This document shows, in pieces, positions 16,484-23,873 of a stretch of 64,000 nucleotides of DNA. The DNA is from Pseudomonadota bacterium (GTDB lineage Bacteria; Pseudomonadota; Gammaproteobacteria; Burkholderiales; Thiobacteraceae), in assembly GCA_021812385.1 (NCBI GenBank), contig JAKANO010000017.1:1-64000 (forward strand). Reading direction: 5' to 3'. Every line of letters starts with the position of its first letter. Within the stretch, counting starts at the first letter, position 1. A program made the position numbers and the translations under genes. The notes below the pieces were generated by a model. That model had not been told where the DNA came from. It saw only the letters and a list, made by a program, of their open reading frames with translations, and made no database searches.

Positions 16484-17587
16484 ATGACCAAACAACTCGT
16501 AGCCGAACTGCTCGAACCGATCCCGGGCGGCCATCCGGGTGGAACGGATCTGGCCTATTTCAAGGAATTCGATGCCATCCGCGAGGCGCGACGCGCCGAC
16601 GATCCAACCCTGGCGCAAGGCGCGTGGGTGACCGAGGTAAAAGCGGCGCAGTGGCCGCTGGTGCGCGAATTGTGCGAAGAAGCGTTGCGCAAGAAGAGCA
16701 AGGATTTTCAGATCGCCTGCTGGTATACCGAAGCGCTGACGCGGCTTGAAGGCTTTAGCGGCCTGGATACCGGGCTGAAACTACTGAATGGCCTGCTCAC
16801 GGATTTCTGGGAATTCGCTTATCCCGAACTCGATCCGACCGACTTGGAAGAGCGCATCAGCAAATTCGAGTGGCTGGATACGCAAATGCCGCATGTGTTG
16901 CGCAGCGTGCCTCTGACCAGTGCCAAATCCGGCGGCTATAGCTGGTTGCAGTGGGAGGAGTCGCGCTCGGTCGAAAATCTCGGCGCGCGCGATGCCCAGG
17001 CCAAGGAAGCGGCCTTGGCCGAGGGTAAGCTGGCGGCAGATACCTTCGATAAGGCCGCCGATGCTTCCGGCGGCAAATTTTATGAAAAATTACTGGCGCA
17101 ATTGATCGCCGTACAAAACACCCATGCCGAGCTGGAGACGCTGGTGGATCGGGCCTTTGGCGCCGATGCGCCCAGCCTGCGCAGCATGCGCGACGCCATA
17201 GCCGGTTGCGTCGATTTAGCCAATCGGCTGGCCGTTCGTACCGGTGCAAAAGCGCAGCCGGCCCCCGCAATAGCAAGGCCCATTACGCCTGTGATGGACA
17301 GCCCGGCAACAGACAGTATCGTTACGCAGCAAGAAAGACCCGCCATGAACGCACCCCAGTTTTCCGGCCCCATCCAATCGCGCAGCGAAGCGGTGAACCA
17401 ACTGCGCGAGATTTCCCGATTTTTCCGCGATACCGAGCCGCATAGCCCGGTGGCTCTGTTGGCCGACCGCGCCGCGCGCTGGGCCGAAATGCCGCTGGAA
17501 CAATGGCTGAGCACGGTCATCAAGGACGATGCCACGCTGGGGCAGTTGCGCGAATTGCTGGATTGGGATCGCGGTGGGGCGTCTTAG
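16484..17587 (+). CDS. tssA: TssA (ImpA-type) T6SS cap/assembly protein
   Basis: TssA primes and caps the growing sheath and tube. 367 residues: ImpA_N domain at the start (LLEPIPGGHPGGTDLAYFKEFDAI split over 9-34; LLTDFWEFAYPELDP near 104-118), a variable Ala/Pro linker (about 255-290), and a C-terminal domain with SRSEAVNQLREISRFFRDTEPHSPV-like sequence that is typical of short TssA. The longer in-frame start at 16361 overlaps PAAR heavily; the ATG at 16484 has GGAG 10 nt upstream and is preferred. Last T6SS gene of the rightward operon. Confidence 0.93.
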   Translation: MTKQLVAELLEPIPGGHPGGTDLAYFKEFDAIREARRADDPTLAQGAWVTEVKAAQWPLVRELCEEALRKKSKDFQIACWYTEALTRLEGFSGLDTGLKLLNGLLTDFWEFAYPELDPTDLEERISKFEWLDTQMPHVLRSVPLTSAKSGGYSWLQWEESRSVENLGARDAQAKEAALAEGKLAADTFDKAADASGGKFYEKLLAQLIAVQNTHAELETLVDRAFGADAPSLRSMRDAIAGCVDLANRLAVRTGAKAQPAPAIARPITPVMDSPATDSIVTQQERPAMNAPQFSGPIQSRSEAVNQLREISRFFRDTEPHSPVALLADRAARWAEMPLEQWLSTVIKDDATLGQLRELLDWDRGGAS

Positions 17588-17593
17588 ATTAGT

Positions 17594-17716
17594 TTGAACC
17601 GCCAAGAGCGCCAAGAAAACCTTTGAAATTTTGCCGATAGCAGTCAATTTTTTCCGCGCCTGGCGTTTTTTCGTTGCACCGATAAGGGTTTAACTTGGCG
17701 CTCTTGGCGTCTTGGC
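17594..17716. repeat. CCGCCAAG-type extragenic palindrome (copy A)
   Basis: Arms built from repeats of CGCCAAGA on the left and TCTTGGCG on the right, around about 70 nt of unrelated spacer. It fills much of the 210-nt tssA-dnaX gap and could act as a transcript end for the T6SS operon. Related copies lie at 26235, 27124, 29501 and 62677. Confidence 0.75.
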
Positions 17717-17797
17717 CCTGCATAGCCCTTTCCCAACGCAAACGCCATAAAAAATTCAAGCCAGCCACGCCCCAGCCAGCCCTGTTAAAATAGGGCC

Positions 17798-19429
17798 ATG
17801 AGTTATCAAGTTCTGGCCCGGAAATGGCGCCCCAAAACCTTTGCCGAATTGGTCGGGCAAGAGCACGTGGTTCGGGCGCTGTCCAATGCCATCGATCAGA
17901 ATCGCCTGCACCACGCCTATTTGCTCACCGGCACGCGCGGCGTAGGCAAGACCACCATCGGCCGCATCATCGCCAAGTGCCTGAATTGCGAGACCGGCTT
18001 GACCTCCCAGCCGTGCGGCGTGTGCGCCGCCTGCACCGAAATCGATCGCGGCCGTTTTGTCGACATGATCGAGCTCGACGCCGCTTCCAATACCGGCATC
18101 GACAATATGCGCGAAGTGCTGGACAACGCCCAGTACGCGCCTACCAGCGGCCGCTTCAAGGTCTACCTTATCGACGAAGTGCACATGCTGTCGAAGGCGG
18201 CGTTCAACTCCATGCTGAAGACCCTGGAAGAGCCGCCGCCGCATGTGAAATTCATCCTCGCCACCACCGATCCGCAGAAAATCCCGGTGACGGTGCTGTC
18301 GCGCTGCCTGCAATTCAATTTGAAGCAAATGTCGCAAGCTTCGATCGTCGGGCATTTGGAGCGCGTGTTAAAGGAAGAGGGCGTCAGTTTCGATACTGCC
18401 GGCCTGCGCCTGTTGGCGCGTGCGGCGCAAGGCTCGATGCGCGATGCGCTGAGCCTCACCGATCAAGCGATTGCCCACGGCGCAGGGCAGATTCAAGAAT
18501 CTGAAGTGCGCGCCATGCTCGGCGCGGTGGACCAAGGCTATTTATTCGAATTGCTGGATGCGCTGTCGCGCCAAGAGGGCGCGAATATTTTGGCCATTGC
18601 CGACCGCATGGCCGAGCGCAGCTTGTCCTTCGACGCCGCGCTGCAAGACCTGGGCGTGCTGCTGCACCAGATCGCCCTGGCGCAGACCGTACCCGAAGCG
18701 CTGAGCGACGATGTGCCGGAGAAAGCGCGCATCGAAGCTCTGGCCAAGGCCTTGGGCTTGGATGAAGTGCAGCTTTATTATCAGATCGCCTTGCATGGGC
18801 GCAAGGACTTGTATCTCGCGCCGGACGAATATGCTGGCTTTAGCATGACCTTGCTGCGCATGCTGTCGTTTCGGCCGGAAGCGCAGGCCTTGGCCGGCGT
18901 AGCGCCGATGGCGAGCGCGCAAAAAAAAACTAATATAGAAGCCGCTGCGCCCCGCGCCGTAGCGCCGGGAATAGGGCCAGCAGCGCCCGAAACAAGACCG
19001 GTAGCGTCTGAAAACAGGTCGGCAGCGCCTGCGCCAAGCGGCGAATTCAGCGGCGATTGGGTCAACCTCGTCAATCAACTCAAGCTCGGCGGCATGGCAA
19101 AAATGCTCGCCCAGCATTGCGAACTGGCCAAACAAGAAGGCGACCTGTTGGCGCTGACCCTGCCGCCGGAGCACAAACACCTCGCCGAGAAATCCTATCA
19201 AGACAAGCTCAAATCGTCGCTGAGCGAATATTTCGGCAAGCCGATGCGCGTCACGATCGAACTCGGCGCCACCACCGGCCCTACGCCGGTGCAAGTGCAG
19301 CAGAGCGAAAAGGCAGCGCAAGAAAAGCGCGCCATAGAATCCATAGAGCAAGATCCTTTTGTGCGCGACCTGGTGGAACAGTTCGACGCCAAAGTGATCG
19401 AATCCACCATTAAACCCTTACAGACCTAG
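17798..19429 (+). CDS. dnaX: DNA polymerase III subunit tau/gamma
   Basis: Clamp-loader ATPase. AAA+ domain with Walker A GTRGVGKT (45-52), four-Cys zinc module (Cys64, 73, 76, 79), Walker B LIDEVH near 126-131 and the SRC sensor near 168. Domains I-III run to about residue 370, then a low-complexity linker and a tau-type C-terminal region (about 405-543). An A9 tract at the domain III/linker border (codons 375-378) may yield the shorter gamma form; see the separate entry. Start codon supported by strong N-terminal conservation (MSYQVLARKWRP). Followed closely by ybaB and recR, the classical order. Confidence 0.97.
   Translation: MSYQVLARKWRPKTFAELVGQEHVVRALSNAIDQNRLHHAYLLTGTRGVGKTTIGRIIAKCLNCETGLTSQPCGVCAACTEIDRGRFVDMIELDAASNTGIDNMREVLDNAQYAPTSGRFKVYLIDEVHMLSKAAFNSMLKTLEEPPPHVKFILATTDPQKIPVTVLSRCLQFNLKQMSQASIVGHLERVLKEEGVSFDTAGLRLLARAAQGSMRDALSLTDQAIAHGAGQIQESEVRAMLGAVDQGYLFELLDALSRQEGANILAIADRMAERSLSFDAALQDLGVLLHQIALAQTVPEALSDDVPEKARIEALAKALGLDEVQLYYQIALHGRKDLYLAPDEYAGFSMTLLRMLSFRPEAQALAGVAPMASAQKKTNIEAAAPRAVAPGIGPAAPETRPVASENRSAAPAPSGEFSGDWVNLVNQLKLGGMAKMLAQHCELAKQEGDLLALTLPPEHKHLAEKSYQDKLKSSLSEYFGKPMRVTIELGATTGPTPVQVQQSEKAAQEKRAIESIEQDPFVRDLVEQFDAKVIESTIKPLQT
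18921..18929 (+). other. A9 slippage tract in dnaX (probable gamma-producing site)
   Basis: Nine consecutive A residues in frame CAA AAA AAA ACT. One extra A (or a -1 ribosomal shift) gives AAC then TAA; one A fewer gives CTA ATA TAG. So slippage in either direction ends the protein within two codons of the tract, at 378-379 residues, right after the clamp-loader domains. Thermus thermophilus makes gamma by transcriptional slippage on an A9 tract in dnaX, and E. coli by ribosomal frameshifting on an A-rich site. Confidence 0.7.
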
Positions 19430-19441
19430 CAGGAGAAGAAC

Positions 19442-19768
19442 ATGATGAAAGGCGGCTTGGGCAACCTGATGAAACAGGCCCAGATGATGCAAGAGAACAT
19501 GAAAAAGATGCAGGAGCAATTGGCTTCCGTGGAAGTCGAAGGCCAATCCGGCGGTGGCATGGTCAAGGTAACCATCACCTGCCGCTACGACGTGAAACGC
19601 GTCAAGATCGACCCCAGCTTGCTGGCGGACGATAAAGAGATGTTGGAAGACTTGGTCGCTGCAGCGATGAACGATGCGGTGCGAAAAGTCGAAACCACAT
19701 CCCAGGAGAAAATGGGCGCAATGACGTCCGGCATGGGTTTGCCGCCGGGCTTTAAGATGCCGTTTTAA
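19442..19768 (+). CDS. ybaB: YbaB/EbfC nucleoid-associated protein
   Basis: Small DNA-binding dimer, 108 residues. Met-rich N-terminal helix ([19 protein letters not shown]), then the conserved core around [21 protein letters not shown] and [16 protein letters not shown]. It lies 12 nt after dnaX and upstream of recR, the common dnaX-ybaB-recR operon. AGGAG precedes the first ATG at 19442; the second ATG is at 19445. Confidence 0.95.
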   Translation: MMKGGLGNLMKQAQMMQENMKKMQEQLASVEVEGQSGGGMVKVTITCRYDVKRVKIDPSLLADDKEMLEDLVAAAMNDAVRKVETTSQEKMGAMTSGMGLPPGFKMPF

Positions 19769-19777
19769 GGCTTGCAC

Positions 19778-19844
19778 CCCAGAGACACAGAAACATTGAG
19801 ACACAGAGATTTTCTGGTTTTCTCGGTGACGCTGTGTCTCTGTG
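19778..19844. repeat. GAGACACAG-type extragenic palindrome
   Basis: Left part carries AGAGACACAG twice, right part CTGTGTCTCTGTG; the halves are complementary around a T-rich middle. It fills the ybaB-recR gap, so the two genes are separated by a hairpin although they belong to one classical operon. A second palindrome family, different from the CCGCCAAG type. Confidence 0.65.
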
Positions 19845-19856
19845 CTTAGCTAACGA

Positions 19857-20456
19857 ATGAAATCTCCCTCAACTCTCGACGAACTGATCGAAGCCCTGCG
19901 TGCACTTCCCGGCGTGGGGCCGAAATCCGCCCAGCGCATGACGTATTACTTGCTGCAGCATGACCGCAAGGGCGCGGCGCGTTTGGCGGCGGCTTTGTCC
20001 ACCGCGCTTTCAAAAATCCAGCATTGCCAGAAGTGCAACAGCTTCACCGAGGATGCGGTGTGCGCGCTGTGCGCTTCGCCCAACCGCGATGCGACGACGC
20101 TGTGCGTGATCGAAATGCCGGCCGACCTGATGATGATGGAACAGACGCAAGTTTATCGCGGCCTGTATTTCGTGTTGATGGGGCGCCTGTCGCCGCTCGA
20201 CGGCATCGGCCCCAAGGAATTATATTTGGATCGCCTGATCAAGCGCGCTACCGATGGCGTGGTCAAGGAAGTGCTGCTCGCCACCAATTTCACGGTTGAG
20301 GGCGAAGCCACCGCGCATTACCTCGGCGAACTGCTGAAGGAGAAGGGCATCAAGGTCACGCGCATTGCGCGCGGCGTACCGGTCGGCGGCGAGTTGGAAC
20401 ACACCGATACCGGCACCCTGGCGCAGGCGGTGTTGGAGCGGCGCGAAGTATCGTAA
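19857..20456 (+). CDS. recR: RecR recombination mediator
   Basis: RecFOR pathway protein that helps load RecA at gaps. 199 residues, normal length: helix-hairpin-helix near 15-35 ([12 protein letters not shown]), four-Cys zinc finger [16 protein letters not shown] (about 57-72), and Toprim domain with [10 protein letters not shown] and the conserved [19 protein letters not shown] block. Confidence 0.96.
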   Translation: MKSPSTLDELIEALRALPGVGPKSAQRMTYYLLQHDRKGAARLAAALSTALSKIQHCQKCNSFTEDAVCALCASPNRDATTLCVIEMPADLMMMEQTQVYRGLYFVLMGRLSPLDGIGPKELYLDRLIKRATDGVVKEVLLATNFTVEGEATAHYLGELLKEKGIKVTRIARGVPVGGELEHTDTGTLAQAVLERREVS

Positions 20457-20528
20457 TATCCCGGAAAGGATGGGGGTGGACTCGCCCCCCAAAAGGCAAT
20501 CTTCAAACAATAACGATTGGAGGAGACC

Positions 20529-21158
20529 ATGCAGACCATCCTGGTAATCAACCCCAAAGGCGGCAGCGGCAAGACCACGCTCTCCACCAACCTCGCCGGC
20601 TTCCTGGCCTGGCGCGGCGACTCGGTCACCCTGGGCGACATGGACCGCCAACAATCCAGCCTGCATTGGCTCTCCATTCGCTCCGCCGACTTGCCCGCGA
20701 TCCACGGCTGGGATGCGCGCGACGACGATCTCGCCAAACCACCTCATGGCACGGATTATTTGATCCTCGATGCGCCAGCCGGCATCCACGGCAAAGAACT
20801 GACCAACGCCCTCAAGCACGCGAACAAAGTACTGGTGCCGGTGCAGCCGTCACTGTTCGACATGTGGGCCACCTCGGAATTTTTCGACGCGCTGAAAGAA
20901 CACAAAGCCCTGCGCCACCACCATGTCGATATCGGCGTCATCGGCATGCGCATCGATCCCCGCACCCGCGCCGCCGCCACGCTGCAACATTATTTCGAGA
21001 AGTACGAACTGCCCGTCATCACCAACCTGCGCGACACCCAGGTCTATATCCAAGCCGCAGCGATGGGGGAGACGCTATTCGATCTGCCGCGTTCGCAGAG
21101 TGAAAAGGAGTTGGAGCATTGGCTGCCGTTGATTGATTGGGTGCGGGTGAAGGGGTGA
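20529..21158 (+). CDS. ParA/MinD-family ATPase
   Basis: 209 residues. Deviant Walker A KGGSGKTTLSTN at residues 11-22, Walker A' DMDRQQSS, and Walker B-like YLILDAPAGI near 78-87. Standalone single-domain ParA with no ParB or centromere-like repeats next to it, so cargo is unknown; solitary ParA-like proteins often position other structures or act in regulation. Start placed at the ATG with GGAGGAG 5-11 nt upstream, 12 nt inside the longest frame. A G/C hairpin-like stretch (20471-20490) separates it from recR. Confidence 0.85.
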   Translation: MQTILVINPKGGSGKTTLSTNLAGFLAWRGDSVTLGDMDRQQSSLHWLSIRSADLPAIHGWDARDDDLAKPPHGTDYLILDAPAGIHGKELTNALKHANKVLVPVQPSLFDMWATSEFFDALKEHKALRHHHVDIGVIGMRIDPRTRAAATLQHYFEKYELPVITNLRDTQVYIQAAAMGETLFDLPRSQSEKELEHWLPLIDWVRVKG

Positions 21159-21212
21159 TGGGACGTGCCTTGAACTGGCACATAATATTTTCACGCAAAT
21201 AATCATAACCAA

Positions 21213-21863
21213 ATGACCATGCATGTTTTTGATTGGAAATTCAAAGGCGCTTGCGATGAAACAAGGATTCTTACCCTTCAAACCGCCGTGCCATTCGAGG
21301 ATATCGCCGGCTGGATAAGGCGCGAGATGGACATCCTCTGTGGACACACTGTGGACTGTGGCGACAAGCAAGGATACAGACGCGTGATTTACTGTGTTGA
21401 GGTAACCCCATATTTATTTGATATTTTTTTCAATTCACAATATGGGTATCGGGGTGCGTACTATCAATCACCCGAATGCGGTCTCTCTGCCAACGCCCTC
21501 CTATTTAATACTGTCGCACCCCGATTGATAGAATGGACACGTAACCATTACGCCGTTCAAGATACCGAGTTTGCAACGAAGTCTCTCTTAGGGGAATCGG
21601 CAAAGGCATGGCTCGCGGAAGAAACGCTTTCTCGCTGTGAGCAATGCACTGGTGAATGGAATTCCTCTGTACGATCAGATATCGAGATATTAAATTGTCG
21701 TTGGGAAAGCGATTCGCACCAACACGCGGAATGGGGGCGACAGGCTCCACTGTTTAGGAAGATTCGCTTTATTGGGGCATTTCTAAATGATGCGGGCGAA
21801 GAATATGTTGCTTCTCACAAAAAAGATCGGGCCGCAGATATTTGCGCTCGTGGATGGTCCTGA
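21213..21863 (+). CDS. Hypothetical protein, family not recognised
   Basis: 216 residues, no signal peptide or membrane segment. Notable: high aromatic content in the middle (YLFDIFFNSQYGYRGAYY) and seven Cys, including CEQC near 146-149. Codon use is more A/T-rich than in flanking parA and the nitronate monooxygenase, so it may have been acquired separately. No neighbours suggest a role. It is followed by 147 nt without a recognised feature. Confidence 0.5.
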   Translation: MTMHVFDWKFKGACDETRILTLQTAVPFEDIAGWIRREMDILCGHTVDCGDKQGYRRVIYCVEVTPYLFDIFFNSQYGYRGAYYQSPECGLSANALLFNTVAPRLIEWTRNHYAVQDTEFATKSLLGESAKAWLAEETLSRCEQCTGEWNSSVRSDIEILNCRWESDSHQHAEWGRQAPLFRKIRFIGAFLNDAGEEYVASHKKDRAADICARGWS

Positions 21864-22010
21864 CAGCTTGTAACCAATTCCAACTCAAAGTGATGCCGTA
21901 GCGATTGATCAAACTATGCAGGTGAAAAGCAAGCGCCCAACCCCTTTACATTCGGATAAAAAGGTCGTAAAAGACTCTTTTAACGTTTTATTCCGCTGTA
22001 GGAGCGCACC

Positions 22011-23177
22011 ATGGTCACCGATCTACCGCTATTCAATCTGAAGGGAAAACGCCTGCTGCCGATTGTGCAGGGCGGCATGGGCGTCGGGGTGTCCGCGCAC
22101 CGCTTGGCCGGTACGGTGGCGCGCAAGGGCGGGATGGGCACTATCGCCAGCATTGATCTACGGCATCATCATCCTGATTTGGTCGAGCAAGGCCGGCACT
22201 GCCGCGATAAGGAAAAGCTGGACAGCATGAACCTGATCGCCTTGGATCGCGAGGTGCGCACCGCGCTGGCTATGGCGGAGGGGCATGGCATGGTGGCGGT
22301 GAACGTGATGAAGGCGGTGACCGAACATGCAGCCCTGATTCGCCAGGCGTGCGAGAGCGGGGTGCAGGCGGTGGTTATGGGCGCGGGCCTGCCGCTGGAT
22401 TTGCCGGAGATGACAGAAGGCTACCCGGACGTGGCGCTGATCCCGATTTTGTCCGAGTCGCGCGGGGTGGGCATCGTGCTCAAGAAATGGATGCGCAAAA
22501 ACCGCCTGCCGGATGCGATCGTGATCGAGCATCCGCACTATGCCGGCGGCCATCTGGGTTCGCCCAATCTGCAAGACGTTGGCAATGCGCGTTTCGATTT
22601 CCCGGGGGTGTTGGAAGGCATCTTCCAGTTGTTCAAGGAGCTAGGCATCGAGCGCGAGCGTATTCCCTTGATTCCCGCCGGGGGCATCAATAGCCATGAA
22701 AAAATTCGCGAGTTGCTGGCGCTGGGCGCGAGCGCGGTGCAGATCGGTACGCCGTTCGCGGTGACGGCGGAGGGCGACGCCCATCCTAATTTCAAGAAAG
22801 TATTGGCCGAGGCCAGGCCGGAGGAGATCGTCACTTTCATGAGCGTGGCGGGCCTGCCGGCGCGCGGCGTGCTCACGCCGTGGCTCAAAAATTATCTCAG
22901 CCGCGAAGGCAAGTTGCAGGCCTGCGCCAAGAGCGACCGCCAGCGCTGCGCCTCGTCGCTGCATTGCCTGATCCAATGCGGCTTGCGCGACGGTATCGCC
23001 CGCGCCGGGCAATTCTGCATTGACGCGCAACTGGCAGCAGCCTTGCGTGGCGACGTTAAAAAAGGGCTGTTCTTTCGTGGTTCGGAGAGCTTGCCATTCG
23101 GCAGCGCAATACGCAGCGTTCAGGAGTTGATGGAATATTTTTTGACGGGTTTCAAACCCGGCGCGCTGGCGGGTTGA
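22011..23177 (+). CDS. NAD(P)H-dependent flavin oxidoreductase, nitronate monooxygenase family
   Basis: TIM-barrel FMN enzyme of the 2-nitropropane dioxygenase superfamily, 388 residues. Family blocks: PIVQGGMGVGVSAHRLA near the start, VVMGAGLPLDLPE near 122-134, IPAGGINSHEKIRELLALGA near 221-240 and VQIGTPFAVTAE just after, plus EHPHYAGGHLG near 169-179 carrying the conserved active-site His. Closest type is the long enoyl-reductase/NMO-like group; the true substrate cannot be read from sequence. Monocistronic by position. A purine-rich GTAGGAG lies before the ATG. Confidence 0.85.
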   Translation: MVTDLPLFNLKGKRLLPIVQGGMGVGVSAHRLAGTVARKGGMGTIASIDLRHHHPDLVEQGRHCRDKEKLDSMNLIALDREVRTALAMAEGHGMVAVNVMKAVTEHAALIRQACESGVQAVVMGAGLPLDLPEMTEGYPDVALIPILSESRGVGIVLKKWMRKNRLPDAIVIEHPHYAGGHLGSPNLQDVGNARFDFPGVLEGIFQLFKELGIERERIPLIPAGGINSHEKIRELLALGASAVQIGTPFAVTAEGDAHPNFKKVLAEARPEEIVTFMSVAGLPARGVLTPWLKNYLSREGKLQACAKSDRQRCASSLHCLIQCGLRDGIARAGQFCIDAQLAAALRGDVKKGLFFRGSESLPFGSAIRSVQELMEYFLTGFKPGALAG

Positions 23178-23232
23178 GCGGGTATTGCATCAGCGGGTAT
23201 AGTCCGTCATTTCCCGGCTGCTTTTACGGTGA

Positions 23233-23373
23233 GGCTTTACCCGGGCGCACAACTTTGTGTTCGATATAGGGGGCAACAAGTACCGCGTGATCGCCGCCTT
23301 ACACTTTGATCGGCAAATGCTATACGTGAGGCATGTATTTACGCATGTCGACTATGACCGTTGGAGACCATGA
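23233..23373 (+). pseudogene. Truncated HigB-type toxin remnant (C-terminal half)
   Basis: Open frame of 46 codons after an in-frame TGA at 23230. Translation shows NFVFDIGGNKYRVIAALHF, then a run ending FTHVDYDRW, which matches the C-terminal half of HigB mRNA interferases (typical F-N-I-x-G-N-x-Y-R and THxxYD motifs). The N-terminal half is missing. Its stop overlaps the higA start as ATGA, so the original higBA coupling is still visible. No start codon supports expression. Confidence 0.75.
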
Positions 23374-23783
23374 TGGGTGCAACCGAACTCGCAAAAATTG
23401 AGAAGCACTGCAAAGCTTTGCTCGAAGCTTTGCCACTAAATGTCATCCGCTCGGAAAAGGCTTATAAGGAGGCGGTGCGTCAATTGGATATGTTGCTCGA
23501 TGCAGGCGGCGCCGACGAGCACCACCCGCTTGCCCTGGCCGTACATCAACTGGGGGAGGCTATCGAGGCTTATGAAGCGCGCCACCATCCCATGCCGGAT
23601 TTGCCGCCAAACGAAATGCTGCGCTTCTTGATGCAGGAGAATGGTCTTACGCAACAAGGGCTGCCGGAGATTGGAAGCCAGGGCGTTGTATCGGAAATCC
23701 TGTCCGGGAAACGCAAGTTGAACGCGCGTCAAATTGCGAATTTGGCGAGCCGCTTTAATGTGCCGGAGAGCGTGTTTTTTTAA
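23370..23783 (+). CDS. higA: HigA-type antitoxin / Xre-family regulator, orphaned
   Basis: 137 residues. N-terminal dimer part, then a helix-turn-helix in the C-terminal half (MLRFLMQENGLTQQGLPEIG ... VVSEILSGKRKLNARQIANLASRF), as in HigA antitoxins of the COG5499 type. Start taken at ATG 23370, which overlaps the stop of the HigB remnant (ATGA); a TTG start 9 nt upstream is possible but less likely. With its toxin gene lost it probably persists as a DNA-binding protein or is in decay. Confidence 0.85.
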   Translation: MMGATELAKIEKHCKALLEALPLNVIRSEKAYKEAVRQLDMLLDAGGADEHHPLALAVHQLGEAIEAYEARHHPMPDLPPNEMLRFLMQENGLTQQGLPEIGSQGVVSEILSGKRKLNARQIANLASRFNVPESVFF

Positions 23784-23814
23784 TCTTGCTTACGGGTAAT
23801 AGCGGCGGGTAATG

Positions 23815-23846
23815 GTGCCGGTTGTTGCCGGCAAGGATGCCGGCAC
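23815..23846. repeat. GCCGGC hairpin between convergent genes
   Basis: GTGCCGG ... CCGGCAC outer arms with a nested GCCGGC-AAGGAT-GCCGGC. It lies between the convergent higA and SQR-like genes and may end both transcripts, although no clear T-run follows on the plus strand. Confidence 0.5.
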
Positions 23847-23873
23847 TACTGATGACGGCTTGGTTTCGCGGCA

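Noticed and set aside
17588-17797. 4.5S RNA gene near dnaX
   Set aside because: The conserved GGTCAGG...GGAAGCAGCC core of the bacterial SRP RNA is absent; the gap holds only the palindrome. No tRNA or rRNA was seen elsewhere in the window.
20471-20490. G-run/C-run hairpin after recR as an intrinsic terminator
   Set aside because: GGGGG and CCCCCC can pair, but no T-run follows and the next gene is close, so the role is undecided.
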